A DNA stretch of 58,151 nucleotides from Planoprotostelium fungivorum (GCA_003024175.1 MDYQ01000174.1:1-58151); one strand, 5' to 3'. Counted from the stretch's first letter, positions 25,003 to 36,370 are shown. A program made the numbers and translations. The notes: generated by a model from the sequence alone, not told the origin.

Positions 25003-26518
25003 ATGTCTCAATTCAGAAGCGATCTTTTAATGACAGAGGACGAGCGTGTGGCCATTGCCGCCAAGAAGGAAGAGTTGGACGGAGGCTCGAAGGGAACTTC
25101 GCTCACCTGCATCACGTGTAGATTTAAGTTTGATACACCAAAAGATCAGAGAGAGCATTACAAAGGAGAACTCCACCGTTTTAATTTGAAGAGAAAGGTG
25201 GCCAACCTCAACCCGGTCACACAAGAAGCTTTCGATGAGAGAAGTGAGCCTTGTTCACCATCATGTTTACGGAAACTGACGACCATTTAGCCACTACCTC
25301 AAAGGGTGAAGTAGCTCCCGTGAAGACCGAAAAATTCGTCTGTGAAACTTGCAAGTGAGTTTTCTTCGGCTCCACGATGTAGACGATTCATTTCATCACA
25401 GCAAGTCATACAACAGCTCTGGAAATTACAACACACACATTGCCTCCAACAAGCACAAAGAACAATTGAACAAGCCACAAGGTGATCATCCATCGTGCAC
25501 AATGTATTATCCATTCCTCTGATCGACCGGCAGAGGAAGTGAAGAAAGTACCGAAGGAACCCAGAAACCTCGAACTCATGACCCAAGAAGAGATCGAACG
25601 AGTCCTTGCCGATGCGACCCATCTGGAGGCGGAAGAGAAGGAGATGTTGAGAAAGAAGTTGGAAACGTCACCACGCTACGATGAGAGCCGCTGCCTCTTC
25701 TGTAACGAGCAGTGCAAAGATCTGGACGACAACGTGAAGCACATGACCAACGTTCACAGTTTCTTCATCCCCGATCTGGAATATCTGAAGGACCTGGATG
25801 GACTATTGAGACACCTGGGGGAGAAGATCCTCGTCGGTAATGAGTGTCTGTGGTGTGATGGAAAGTCGGGAAAATATTTCCACTCGGCCGATGCAGTGCA
25901 ACAACACATGGTGAGATCGTCATCACCATCGAATCTCTTCACTCGTCCGATTTACACCTTCATCGTTCACGAGATTGAAAGATCACAGAGAGAGATGAGT
26001 CATTGCAGAATCTCATACGAAGTGGAAGACGAAGGAGAATACGAGGATTACTACGATTACACCAAGGACGAAATGCCAGAAGGCGATCTCAGGTGAGACC
26101 ACGTTCATCACCATCATGTTCATCATCATGATCAACGATCCGATCACACTCTTCGAAAATCGAACCGTCCATTTCATTATCATTTATTCTCCACACTGAG
26201 TCCCACGTCAGCTCAGTCAGCGTCGCTGAGAACGGCTGCGAGCTCGTCCTCAAAGGAGGGAGGGTCGTGGGGCACAGAGCCCTTCGTGTCTTCTACCAGC
26301 AGAAGCTCAGACTGCAAGACACGAGAGAGAGCGTTCTCATCAACAAGATGTTGAGCCAATACAGAATGCTGGGATGGAACGACGGACAGAACAGCCGCGG
26401 CAGCAAGTCGAACCAGGCCCACCCGAGGCAGGACAGGAGACAGAAGATCTTCGATCTGAAGACCGGAATCAAGAAGAACAACCAGAAGCATCACAGAGAT
26501 CAGATGAATCTGATATAA
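25003..26518 (+). CDS. 60S subunit maturation factor REI1/ZNF622-like
   Basis: The protein starts MSQFRSDLLMTEDER. It carries four C2H2-type zinc fingers in the REI1 order: LTCITCRFKFDT...HYKGELHRFNLKRK; FVCETCNKSYNSSGNYNTH; CLFCNEQCKDLDDNVKHM; and CLWCDGKSGKYFHS...QQHM. The family tail follows: MSHCRISYEVEDEGEYEDYY, ENGCELVLKGGRVVGHRALR and FYQQKLR. The stop is at 26518, with a Lys/His-rich end. REI1/ZNF622 is a cytoplasmic factor that helps release and recycle export factors from pre-60S ribosomes. Domain order and total length (about 380 residues after splicing) fit the family well. Introns are about 45-120 nt. Confidence 0.93.
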
Positions 26519-26899
26519 ACGGGTTAATATCGAATCTCGTAGTCAAGATCGTCTGTGTATGTGATCGTGGTGTGGTGTTGACATGCATGCGAACATGGTG
26601 ATGAGCGATGACAGAGGATGTCGACCACGAGCACGACCACTGTCTATCCATGATCAGCACAAATTGCACGGCTCCTCGTTCATTATGTGGCTTTAAGCGG
26701 ATGCATCTACTGCTGACAGTAAAGAATGAAACGTATGCATTCGATTTGTGAATGAGATTAAGGATAATTTACAATGACTGAGAAGAGCCACTTCCGATTC
26801 TCTTCTCATGAGTCCACCCGTTCTATTACTCATGAGTCCATCCGTTCTATTCCATCACGATCATCCATCATCATTGATCGATCACTACCATTGTCTCCT
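26519..26899. other. Intergenic between convergent genes
   Basis: About 380 bp between the 3' ends of the REI1-like gene (plus) and the aldo-keto reductase (minus). It has no convincing coding sequence; it carries the short tandem repeat listed separately and presumably both 3' UTRs. Confidence 0.6.
26806..26853. repeat. Two imperfect 24 bp tandem units
   Basis: TCATGAGTCCACCCGTTC.. is repeated directly with two mismatches. It lies between the convergent 3' ends of the REI1-like gene and the aldo-keto reductase, probably in 3' UTR. Confidence 0.85.
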
Positions 26900-28469
26900 T
26901 TATTTGGCAAAGTGACTCCAGTCGGGTGTAACAAACTTCTTTCCAGTATTCAGCTTCGCAATGGTAGCCATGTCCTCCGCATCCAGCTCGAAATCAAACA
27001 CTTGAGCGTTCTCCTTGATTCTCTGCGGTGTGACGCTGTCTACGGTCATTCTTTCCTCAACAAACTCATCGTCACGATGATCATCAAGATCGCGATGACG
27101 ATCGACGCACCTCTTTGGTAGAGAAGAGAATCCACTCTGAATCGACCACCTGATGAGAACCTGAGCCGGCGTCTTATTGTGCTTGCGAGCGATCGTGTAA
27201 ATCTGCCGCTCGTTCAGTCGAATCGATCGGCTCAACTATTTCTCACGAAGGGATCTTCAATGAGAACGGGATGGGTCTCGCGACTGTTGACACCCGTGCC
27301 CAGAGGTGAATAAGCAGACAAATGGATGGAATGATCCCTGGCGAATGCAGCCAATTCGGGTTGAGGAAGGTAGGGGTGAAGTTCCACTGCAGAGGTCATT
27401 GGTGTGAAGGTGATTTTGTTGGTGTTGTTGATATTATTGATGATATTTTTGATGTTGTTGACGATGATGTCGAAGACGATGATCGTGGACGGTGTCGTAG
27501 GTGACGTGATGAGCATGATCAAGTGGTGATGAATCACCTTGGTTAACGGAGGGTTTATCATCTGTCTCTTCTAAGAGAGTCTGGAGCTGATCTCTGGTGA
27601 AATTGCTGACACCCAATGACTTGACCAGTTCTTCATGTTTCAACATCTTCACAGTGTTAATTGACTCCTCTCTCTATCATCGTGTGATGTATTGTATAAT
27701 GAATGTGTATATCTCGCTATGAAAATGATGTATCTGACGCGAATAGAGATCTGTTGGTATTCCTCATGCAAATGGTGTGACACACGTGAGATGAAACAGA
27801 TCATCATGCTATGATCACGATGAACTCTCACCTGCATGGCTTCCCAAGTCTCCCACACTTCGATCTCATCGTCGATATCTCTGGTGCCCGGTTTGAACGC
27901 GATCGGCCAGTGCATTAGATAGAGGTCTAAGTATTTGACACCCAGATCCTGATGGTCATATGAATTTTCACGATCAAACGGTCAATGGATGCACACACAT
28001 GGATAGACTGTTCACAAGCGGGGAGGATCCTCTCTGAACTGTGCTCTGTGTTCCACAATTTGGATGTGACGAAGAGATCTTCTCTCGAGATGCCGGCTCT
28101 CTTTAGACCCTCACTGATGCCCTCTCCGACAGCCCTCTCATTTCCATAGATGGCAGCACAATCTGTCACGTGTGAGTGGACACGTTCGATCGATGCATTT
28201 GGACCGACCGATATGTCGATAACCGACTTCGATGGCAGTGGCGACGGCCTCCTTCACGATCGAGGGTTCAGCTTTCCATGTTCTAAAGAATGTTGTCAGG
28301 TGATGTGACAATTCAGCTCTCAAGGTCACCCTAAACCAAGAGCTGGTATCTTTGTTCCATCGTTGAGGGGGAGTGTGCTCTTTGCATTCAGTGTAGAGTA
28401 ACATTTGGAGGAGCGCGTTGCTTGAACACTTCTCCTTAGAAGAGGAAGAGACAAGCGAGTTGTTATCAT
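26900..28469 (-). CDS. Aldo-keto reductase, probably mitochondrial
   Basis: The start at 28469 gives a basic presequence-like N-terminus ([20 protein letters not shown]) before [15 protein letters not shown]. The AKR catalytic tetrad is visible: Asp and Tyr in [17 protein letters not shown], Lys in [12 protein letters not shown] and His in [11 protein letters not shown]. Next come [58 protein letters not shown] and the C-terminal [18 protein letters not shown], ending WSHFAK at 26900. This is an NADPH-dependent carbonyl reductase of the AKR superfamily (AKR1/AKR4-like); the substrate is unknown. There are about nine introns. A mitochondrial location is inferred from the N-terminus only. Confidence 0.9.
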
Positions 28470-28742
28470 GAATTAAGGTCGGCTGATGTGATGTGACGAG
28501 ATGTGTGCTGGTAGTCTACAATAGCACCAACGAGGTCTCCACGCGACATTTAGGATCATGGTGATCAAAGATGGATGTTCTTTCACCTTCTTCCTCACAT
28601 AACTATCAGTGGTTAGGATTTGATGCCTGTCTCGTGAATTATCTGATGAACGAGAAGTTCATTCACCGTACGACAGTACCGCAGCACGAATACAGAGCAG
28701 GTCATACTATCATTAATCCACAGGAGCGAACGCTTGAGCTCA

Positions 28743-29529
28743 TCAGGATCTTTCGGTACTTCTGACACATTTTATTGCAGAGACGCTCCGCGGCCTGAGC
28801 CACATCCACTTGCTGAACTCCGAGTAGTTGGTTGTCATTGTGGTCTCCCCAGTAGTTCGAATCACCATTGGACCAGAGGCAAACCTGTGCAGGGGAACTT
28901 CAAACAGTTGATTCTGGGTGATCACTGCATCGGATATGTGTAGAGGGCGATAGCTCAATCCGTCCGGGTTACGAAGGATGGACACGACAGCTCTTCCCAC
29001 GCCATCGGTGGTAGTGACGGAAGACTTCTCGTCGCCGGTGCCGATGATGTTAACCTTCCTCTCTCTGGCATTCACTCCCAAGAAGGACATGGTGAGTCCC
29101 CAGTCAAAGAAGGCTCCGGTATAGAGGATGACGTAAGGAAGGCCCTTCGATTTGGCCCTCTCGACGGCTTCGGCCTTGAGATCCCACTGGGTTGCCTTAG
29201 CGAACGATTTATCAAGAGGGGTGGAATGATCCGTGCCGAATTCGGAGCCAACGAAGAGCTTGATGCTAGACTCTGCCGCCGCATCGATGAGATGAAAGTT
29301 GGAAGGTCCGGGCGGGAGGGCACACACGATGGCATCTTGTCCTTTCGGTGATTCGATGAGGTTGGACTGTCCAACAGTGGTGACGCGAGCGCCTTCCAGG
29401 GAGGAGGTCTTCTTACCTACAGCTCGGGTGAGCACAGTGACCGAGAAGTCTTTGACTGCCAGCAAGTGCTTCAAGATGGGCTCCGATGTTACCGCTGGCT
29501 CCGGCGATGGCTACGTTCTTGATGGGTAT
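28743..29529 (-). CDS. NmrA/isoflavone-reductase-like NAD(P)-binding protein, frameshifted near 5' end
   Basis: The N-terminal Rossmann motif reads IKNVAIAGASGNIGA, then the frame slips by one base near 29480 into LKHLLAVKDFSVTVLTRAVG. In relatives the two join as G.ILK.LL......VTVLTR. The rest is open: QDAIVCALPPGPSNFHLIDA, KLFVGSEFGTDHS, LPYVILYTGAFFDWGL, VTTTDGVGRAVVSIL, and a stop at 28743. This is an atypical short-chain reductase fold of the PCBER/NmrA type, acting as a reductase or redox sensor. No ATG precedes the Rossmann exon in frame, so the true start may lie in a small upstream exon. The slip has no usable intron around it; it is either pseudogenisation or a base-calling error. 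Confidence 0.7.
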
Positions 29530-30026
29530 GTTTGAATGAATGGGTGGTTCGACAGTTATGAGTGAAGCCCGGCCGAAATGATGTGCGAGACTTTAACGGC
29601 AGGAGATGCGGTAACTAACGATGCGCATTGAGTAGAAGCTTCCTGAAACTTTTTATGTCGCCGATCGGTACTTACAGATTACGACACAATCCCGATGGGG
29701 TCTGAAGAATAGTAATAGCCGGTATCAATATTAATGGGTGGGGTAAAGTGCGGCTCATGTCTACGACAAACAGGTGATTCCTACTCACGGCGAAATTATA
29801 CAGTTCGTATACAGCCACACAATGGTTCCGGTTCAGGTTCAACAACGTGCCAGTCGTTTCATTCTGAAACGAAAGAACAAAGTCTCTAACTCCTTCGGCT
29901 GCTCTTTTCGCCTCTTTTGGAGGTCACGATATCCAGAAGTGAACAACAAGCAGAACCCCCATTAAACAACTTAAAAATGCCATCGGTCTACAACACAACT
30001 ACCGAGTGATCCTTCTCATCTCAATC
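29530..30026. promoter_or_regulatory. Divergent intergenic region
   Basis: About 500 bp between the reductase (minus) and the gcvH gene (plus). It should hold both promoters. No coding sequence or RNA gene is supported. Confidence 0.5.
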
Positions 30027-30655
30027 ATGAATCGCATCACCTCCACTGCTCGTCTCGTGTGCCAGCGCCGCCCCACCTTCTCCGTGGCTGCCTCTAGATC
30101 CGTCACACCTCGTTCTTTTTCTCGTTCTTTCTCGACCAAGCTCTACACGAAGGACCACGAGTGGTTGCAGATCGATGGCCACATCGGCACAGTTGGTATC
30201 TCTGATTACGCTCAGAAGGCTCTTGGAGATGTGGTTTTCGTCGATCTCCCAGACGTTGGAAAGCTTTTGACTCAGGGTGATGTCGCTGTATCGGTCGAGT
30301 CCGTAAAGGTGAAGAATTTCACATGATTGTCCTCTTCACACAATTTGTATGTTGACCCACTTATATCAGGCCGCCTCTGATGTCTACTCCCCCGCATCTG
30401 GAGAGGTAAGTCGAATCGAATCCCTAACCTCCCATCGTTTACAATCTCACACGAAACGACTTCGACTCACATTTCCATCAGGTGACTGAGGTGAACGAGG
30501 CATTGAGAACCCAACCCGATCTCGTCAACTCTGCGTCCCTATCTAACGGTTGGATGTTCAAGCTGAAGCTGAGCCAGCCCGATGAGGAAGTCAAGTCTTT
30601 GAAGAACGAAGAGGCTTACGCCAAGTTTTGTGAATCGGAAGACGAGAATCACTGA
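30027..30655 (+). CDS. gcvH: Glycine cleavage system H protein, mitochondrial
   Basis: The start at 30027 gives a long basic, Ser-rich presequence ([18 protein letters not shown]... to SRSFST), then [36 protein letters not shown], and the lipoyl site [19 protein letters not shown] with the lysine to be lipoylated. The end reads [17 protein letters not shown] and stops at 30655. Two introns split it: about 30309-30369, just after the lipoyl lysine codon, and 30406-30481. The H protein carries the aminomethyl group between the P, T and L proteins in mitochondrial glycine breakdown. Length and motifs are normal for the family. The preceding ATG at 30006 is possible but less likely. Confidence 0.96.
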
Positions 30656-30696
30656 GCTGCGCAATGAAGCCATTTTCTGTGCCATTTTATTTCATT

Positions 30697-32452
30697 TTAT
30701 TTGTCATCGTGGATGGTGAAAAATGATTTGTACTGTTGGAGGCCGATCTTTTGGATGAAGGTAGAGTTCTGCTTCGTGTGAGTCAAGTGATGAATGATGG
30801 TGGATCGGTGGATGAAGAGAGATCAAGGTTGGTGATTGGACGAGATCGGATAATGAAAGTATCACGATGAATGGTAACGAGATCAATGAACGAATGAGAT
30901 CGATTTGAAGAGAGAGACGAAAGACGATGAGCCAACGCGAACATGCTGAAGCTGATGATGACGATGAGACAGAGAGACTCACGATGGCAGGTGGCTCCCG
31001 AAACAAGAGGGTCGATTTTGAATAATCGAAGGCCAGTTGAATGAATTCCGGCCATCCCATCTTCTTTCCTAATCCCCTCTTCTCCGCCATCCACGCCGTG
31101 TACATCTTCTTCCTTTCTTTCTGTCAGTCTCATCTCCATCAGGTGATCATGATCACGATGATCGTGTGGGATGGTGGTAGTGTTCAACAACGATCATGGT
31201 CGATCGTGATGGTGACGTTGATGTTCATAACGATGTTGATGTTCATAACGATGTTGATGATCACCATGGTGAAGATCACAACGTTCAAACTTCACCTCTG
31301 TGTCCAATGTATGGCGACGATCGCACGATTGAAGATCTGCTTCGACTGCTGGAACGTCTGTGCAATCTCCCCCGTCCTCTCGTACACCGTGAATGGAAAA
31401 TCACTCTCCTCTAAGAAATCTGTCTCCAGCTGATCCAGCAGGATGAAGCTGGAACCTTTTGTCAAGACATTCACACGGGAGTAGTATTGCTTGACCGTGT
31501 TCGGAACGCCGATCTGAAGTCATCAGACGTGCCATCATCGCATGGCGATGGTGAACGTCATCGTCATCACCTGAAAGACGTGGGTGATGTTGGTGTAGTC
31601 TTCGCATCGGATCGTTGCGTCGCTGGATACGAGGATACCTTCTCTGATCTTCTTAAATTCCTGCAGTGTTGAAGTCCTCGCCGCCTTATCAACTTTGATG
31701 TGGAGTTGGAAGATTTCGATCTGATTGAACGGGGCACTGCGAATCGTAGATAGAGCCTGGTGAATGACTCTTGTGGCTTGCACAGAGCTGAGAAACACGA
31801 TGGCCTGGAGGAGATGAGATGATGTGATATTTATGTTGATGTTTGTGTTGAAGTGATCCGTGTGACGTTGGGTGAATCACCTTGAATGGGCGTTCATTCG
31901 TGGCAAGCGCTTTTTCGATCGTGATGAGAGAATGAAGCAGGGCGTATTGATCGTGGAAGGATGATGTGATGCAGTACTGCGTGATCTCCTTCTGCTGTCC
32001 ATCTTCGTCCATCATCGACGCTGACTCTTCCGAAGCGGTTGGCTCGACATCCATCTCTTCGCCTTCATCTGAGGAGATGTCTTCTCCTTTCTCTATTTCA
32101 TATCATTAATAGGTACTGTTCATGGAACTACCTTCAGTTGCGTTCCTCCTGTCCTCATTCTTTGTCTTCCTCTTGTGTCTTGGCTTCGGCGGTGTGATAT
32201 GAGGTCTACGCCCGGGTGATGGTGAGGCGTGGCGTCTCTTTATAGGTTGAACCTTGGTCACATCTGTCAGAGCAATGGATCACAGAGACGATTCATGGTA
32301 CATGTACCTCTTGGATTTCTTGATCCCCATCAGATTCGACTTCTTTCTTAGAATTTCTCTTCGATCCTTCAGGATGCTTCTTGTGTTCTCTCTGGCCTAC
32401 CCATCGTTACGAATCTTCCGATCACAAATGTTGATTCACCTTTCACATTCAT
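30697..32452 (-). CDS. Helicase-C-only, MSS116-like pseudo-helicase
   Basis: The start at 32452 gives a Lys/Arg-rich, disordered N-terminus (REHKKHPEGSKRNSKK, VQPIKRRHASPSPGRR), then an acidic stretch (MDVEPTASEESASMMDEDG). Only the second RecA-like domain of a DEAD-box helicase follows: EITQYCITSSFHDQYALLHS, AIVFLSSVQATRVIHQAL, IFQLHIKVDKAARTSTLQEF, GILVSSDATIRCEDY and ITHVFQIGVPNTVKQYYSRV. The C-tail (WPEFIQLAFDYSKSTLLF, REPPAI, FIQKIGLQQYKSFF) resembles the MSS116 family. No Q motif, Walker A or DEAD box lies upstream before the start. Motif V (ARG.D) reads IRCED, and the motif VI arginines (HR.GR..R) are replaced by YSRVNVLTKG. It cannot be an ATPase. It may be an RNA-binding or partner-binding relic; its 3' end lies 42 bp from gcvH. 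Confidence 0.75.
31218..31253. repeat. 18 bp unit repeated twice in an intron
   Basis: GTTGATGTTCATAACGAT occurs twice head to tail, with a partial third unit. It lies in the intron that joins the last helicase-core exon of the pseudo-helicase to its C-terminal exons. It is simple-sequence expansion with no sign of function. Confidence 0.7.
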
Positions 32453-32590
32453 CTCGGGAGATGTAATCTATGTGAACTTGTGTGGTGATCAGAAGAAGAT
32501 GAGATGTGCTGATCAAATTTCGTGCTTGGCTCATGAAACGCAACGATGTGCTCGTTGTAATCCGACCATCACAAAGAGAAGCGAAGACAG

Positions 32591-32924
32591 CTACGTTTTT
32601 TGTGTCACACAGCAGTTACTAACAGTAACGTAACCATGGAGCTCCTTTCCAACACCTGACAGGTCATCGCAGGTGGCCATCCCAGGGATGAGCCGATATA
32701 CAGTATCCCCATCCCATATTCGTATGAATAGACCTCGGCTGGGCCGCCGCGGCGTGACGCTTCCACCACGATAAATGATAAACTCTATTGCTCTCAAGAG
32801 GAACACTACTGAAGTGTACTGCGTTTGGGAAATTTCCATTAAAACCCAAGCTTCGTGGGCCATCGACTCCACCTATGGAGTACGTCCTCGACCGAAACAG
32901 CCTCCACAGAGTCCCCACCACCAC
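32591..32924 (-). CDS. Possible small hypothetical protein
   Basis: The frame starting at 32924 reads MVVGTLWRLFRSRTYSIGG, an amphipathic Arg-rich N-terminus like a mitochondrial presequence, then NGNFPNAVHFSSVPLE. A second frame continues IYRGGSVTPRRPSRG, LFIRIWDGDTVYRLIPGM and CDDLSGVGKELHGYV, ending at 32591. Joining the two needs a very short intron (about 25 nt) or a frame slip. No family is recognised. It lies just upstream of the pseudo-helicase on the same strand, and could also be non-coding. Confidence 0.3.
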
Positions 32925-33035
32925 AATTTCATCACAAACCTGTCAAATCCTTCCAGCCTCTAGATCGGATGTATCCGCACGATACAGTCTGACTGGTGCA
33001 CATAATCAGCCTCACCAACAAGAACAAACACGCAA

Positions 33036-33707
33036 ATGCAAGATACGTCCTTCGTCACCGGTCCTCCACTTCAGCTCGTCATGCAGTGGATCGACGAGCT
33101 GTGGGCTCAAGAGTGTGCTCCCCTGACATCCGATTCACAAGAGGAGAACTACGAGGCTATATTAGAGGAGCTTCTACCCTTCGAACAGCAACAAGATTTT
33201 CAGCTGTTGGAGCCTCTCAGAACGCGACAGAGGAAATCATACGAAGGGGAAAGCCGCTTCCTCACACCCAGACCTGTCATCGCGCTCCATCCGGTGAGTC
33301 TCACCACACCTCTTCTCCACACCTCACTGACTCTTCTTCAGTCTTCACCTCTCAACAACCGTCTCAAACGCTGCACCGTCTCCGTTAAACTCTTGGACGT
33401 CCACGGCTCACCCCTGCACTGCCAGGAGCAGACGAATCTCTACGGTCCATACGGTAAAGAGACGCTGCTGTCCATTCCTCACGGGCGAACACCTCCCATC
33501 TCGGTCAAAATCGCCGGCAAGTGTGACTTGAGGGCTCTGAGGCTGGGTTTCACCGTAGAGTACGAGACGGAGGACGGATACTGCAGACGGGCGCACTTGA
33601 CTTCGAACGAGGTCCAGCTGGCCAGAAAGCAATGCCCCACCAAGAGAGGCACATCTTCGCATGTATCTCGTGTAAATATGCTGCAAAGAAATGTCAAGTG
33701 TGAATAA
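33036..33707 (+). CDS. Hypothetical protein, about 207 residues
   Basis: The frame from 33036 starts MQDTSFVTGPPLQLVMQWID and runs to 33707. It includes a 48 nt segment with GTGAGT...CAG ends that is probably an intron kept in frame by chance. The N-terminal half is acidic and helical (SQEENYEAILEELLPFEQQQ). The C-terminal half looks beta-rich: RCTVSVKLLDVHG, LLSIPHGRTPPISVKIAG, ALRLGFTVEYETEDG and RRAHLTSNEVQLARKQ. It has no signal peptide, membrane segment or catalytic motif. No family is recognised. It converges on the Nudix gene, with about 130 bp between stops. Confidence 0.6.
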   Translation: MQDTSFVTGPPLQLVMQWIDELWAQECAPLTSDSQEENYEAILEELLPFEQQQDFQLLEPLRTRQRKSYEGESRFLTPRPVIALHPVSLTTPLLHTSLTLLQSSPLNNRLKRCTVSVKLLDVHGSPLHCQEQTNLYGPYGKETLLSIPHGRTPPISVKIAGKCDLRALRLGFTVEYETEDGYCRRAHLTSNEVQLARKQCPTKRGTSSHVSRVNMLQRNVKCE

Positions 33708-33840
33708 ATGTATATGAGGTATCGCTGTCGCTTTACCACCATCATCGAGTCTCACCTGATCCACTTCATCTCCGGTATCAATACAAAGACGATCGAAACG
33801 TACACAGAGACATCTATTCGACCTTCTCTTTGATTCCCTT

Positions 33841-35059
33841 CTACTTTTCCTCATTCGATAGACTGAGGTTCGTGTCGTTCAAAAAGTAGGATACGCAGCC
33901 CAGCACAGGAGCGATGGGTTGATCTTCTCCCTCGATTTTGAAACTTCTCGTGGCTCTTGCATCTCTGACTTCAGATAGTGTGAACCACCGAAGCATGTCC
34001 TAGATCTCACGTCAACACGTGATGTTGGATGATCGATGATGTGAGATGATGACAACGGATTTCATACTACTATGACGATTGCAATACTCACCTGTTTGCA
34101 TTCGATGTGGTTCGGTGTGGCAAGAAATTCAGTCGGAAAATCCTCCTCTTCAGAGTCCAAACGGATGAGGAACGTGACGTAATCACCGTTGGGGTTATAC
34201 ACCTGCACAAGTCAGCTGCTTCATTGACTCTGTATCAATTCTATAGAATATTCTATTGTGTCGATCGTATCTGCATACCGTCGTTGCATGTTCAATGGTG
34301 GATGCAGGATGAGATTGAGATGGAAGCAGATCAACAAGCTGAATCGATTGCAATCGATCATCAAGTACAAAAAAACAGGTTCTTGTTGATTCTATTTGAT
34401 ACATATGATCGGACACAAAAGCGGTGACCAATCACAAAACACACGATCATCCATTCGTCGTCACACAGAAATGAACCTTACCTTCTTCCCCTCGTTCATC
34501 TGTCGCACGATATCTCCATCGTATCTTTGAAAGATGCCTCGTGTCTCTTCGTGTAATTCTCTCAGAGCTGTGATCTTACAATCGGTTTCGATGTATTTTC
34601 CATTGGCATCCTTTCCAATTGAGCTTCACCTTCCTTGTGTCCTCACCTTCTCTCTCTTTCCTCCGAATGAATTCCAATCAGCCTTCGATCCTTTCTTGTG
34701 AGATCGATCCTCTCTACCAAGTAACACCCTTATCTTCTCCTTCTGGGTTCGTGCTCAGAACGGACAACATTATGATGCAACATTGGATGCTCACTTGATC
34801 GAATTGGAGGAGGCGGGGTATCTCTGAGGATGGTAAATCGTTTTGTCTTGGAAAATATACACGCACGTTGATAGATCAGAATGAATGCGGCTTTGTATCG
34901 TGAGGCCAGATCGTCCGGCAATTTTCCATTAATCACATGAGCTTTCGGCCGTTGTGGGATCTGCCCTTTGGCGAAATGTATCCCACGACTGGCAGCTCTT
35001 GCAAACTGGCTCATGATTGTGTTCTGATTCGGAGTTTGCGATGATGCTCGATTTTCCAT
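33841..35059 (-). CDS. Nudix hydrolase
   Basis: The start is at 35059 (MENRASSQTPNQ), or at 35014 (MSQFARAASRGIHFAKG). The fold begins YKAAFILIYQ. The Nudix core is VLLGREDRSHKKGSKADW-NSFGGK, then ITALRELHEETRGIFQRY. This gives the GG...REL.EE.. Nudix box with an insert of about 20 residues between GG and REL. Later exons give VYNPNGDYVTFLIRLDS and DMLRWFTLSEVRDARATR, and the stop is at 33841. Nudix enzymes hydrolyse nucleoside diphosphates linked to another group; the substrate cannot be told. The core glutamates needed for metal binding are present. Four or five introns are seen; the one splitting the Nudix box was not placed exactly. Confidence 0.8.
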
Positions 35060-35186
35060 TTTTATTCAATATCAGCCACAGAGATGAATGAGGCGAGAGT
35101 CAGACCGACTCCCCTGGATCTATGGGTCGATATTCCTTCCCTGCTTTAGAGCAACTGCATTACACACCAATTATTGAATACAGTAG

Positions 35187-35934
35187 ATGAGCGCTTTTGG
35201 AAGTGGATGGGACGGAGAGAGATGGTGGATGTGAGACGACAGACTCAGATATGTAGATGATGACACTTGAGGTCTTTGATTGGCTTCACGACAATGGACA
35301 CCTCGAACTGGAATTGGTAGAACGCAACTTTGCCATCATCCAGAAGTTGGGAGAGATGATACCACCGATGCTGAGAAGTGTGAACCTCTCGGATAGCGTA
35401 CAGTATATTATGTAGGTGGATGCATTGTTGCTCATGACTCGAGAACCTAGTTTGTGAGTGAAGGCAGAGAGTGGAACACAGCGGGCACCAAGCTGACCGT
35501 GGCTGCAGGCAAACAAATCGTCTTAACAAGTCTCCTGGGGTCGTGTTAGGTTACATCAAGATCGCAGCAGATGTGGTGGTGCAAGACACTGTATTGGAGC
35601 TGATGGCTCGCGCAATTCGACCATCATCGGTGAGGGAACATGTGAATCTGTGGACATCCAGTGGCCCCAGCGGCTATGCCAATCAGCCAGTGTGCGGAGG
35701 TCTCAGGATTCGTGAGTGAAATATCTTATGAAAGAAACTGACACGGACAGACACGACGTTTATCAACTTCACTCGCTCGAATACTGCCGCACATTGTCAT
35801 CCAGTACAGATCATGCGTAACTCATTCACTCCTCAGGTGTCGATCATCGGTGGCGTAACGGCATGCAGAACGTCCTATTGGGTGATCTTAGAGTTGATCC
35901 ATCGGCTGAAAACAACGAGTTCCTGGGCAGTTGA
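35187..35934 (+). CDS. Hypothetical multi-exon protein
   Basis: Coding-like exons in line on the plus strand read MSAFGSGWDGERW, then EVFDWLHDNGHLELELVERN, FAIIQKLGEMIPPMLRSVNL, GYIKIAADVVVQDTVLELMA, VREHVNLWTSSGPSGYANQP, TTFINFTRSNTAAHCHPVQI and RNGMQNVLLGDLRVDPSAEN, stopping near 35934. The exons are separated by stretches with stops and with GTGAGT-like donors and CAG acceptors, but not every junction could be placed. The composition is that of a soluble alpha/beta protein. No family or motif is recognised. The start is a guess. Confidence 0.4.
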
Positions 35935-35977
35935 TGTATACGTTGTTGTACAGCCGCATTACGTCTGAGATTCTATT

Positions 35978-36370
35978 TTATTCTGTTTTCTTCTTCGTCA
36001 GGTCCACTTGTGATAGCACCCTGTTCTCATGGTCACGACAGACAAGAGAGATCACGAGACGAGATGGATGAGACGGTGAACGAATCGATTCACAAAAGAG
36101 ATGGAATCTCACCACTGGACGGACACAAAGAGGCCAGCTAACAGACCGAGAAAGACGTAACCGTGAAAGCCAAGATCTGAAGGGATGAGATGTCACACGA
36201 CGATCAATGTTCTAACCTCGGTTCAATATGAAGGAAGTGCAGAGACCGAACAAGATGATGAAGCAGAGGTTCATGGCATAGATGTGATTTTGGGTGATGC
36301 CACCAGAGAAGAAAGCAGACATGAAACCACCCAAGAGGTTGTTCAATCCGTTGTCGATGACTGCTTTCAT
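35978..36370 (-). CDS. Small two-helix membrane protein, Pkr1-like
   Basis: The frame from the ATG at 36370 reads MKAVIDNGLNNLLGGFMSAF-FSGG, then two membrane helices (YAMNLCFIILFGLCTSFIL and HGYVFLGLLAGLFVSVQWV) and a short charged tail ending KKKTE at 35978. Two introns are seen; the second splits the Trp codon of VQW. Hydropathy pattern and length (about 85 residues) resemble Pkr1, the ER protein that assists V-ATPase assembly; the match is by eye only. An in-frame splice could instead join this to the end of the FKBP-TPR gene just upstream. Confidence 0.5.

Noticed and set aside
24797-25030. Reading frame of 77 codons before REI1
   Set aside because: Low-complexity Lys/Glu start, runs into the REI1 coding exon in another frame; more likely 5' UTR.
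28571-28765. Short plus-strand reading frame
   Set aside because: It overlaps the 3' end of the NmrA-like gene, has no recognisable features and no neighbouring exon.
31196-31414. Asp/His/Val-rich repeat reading frame
   Set aside because: It comes from an 18 bp simple repeat in an intron of the pseudo-helicase.
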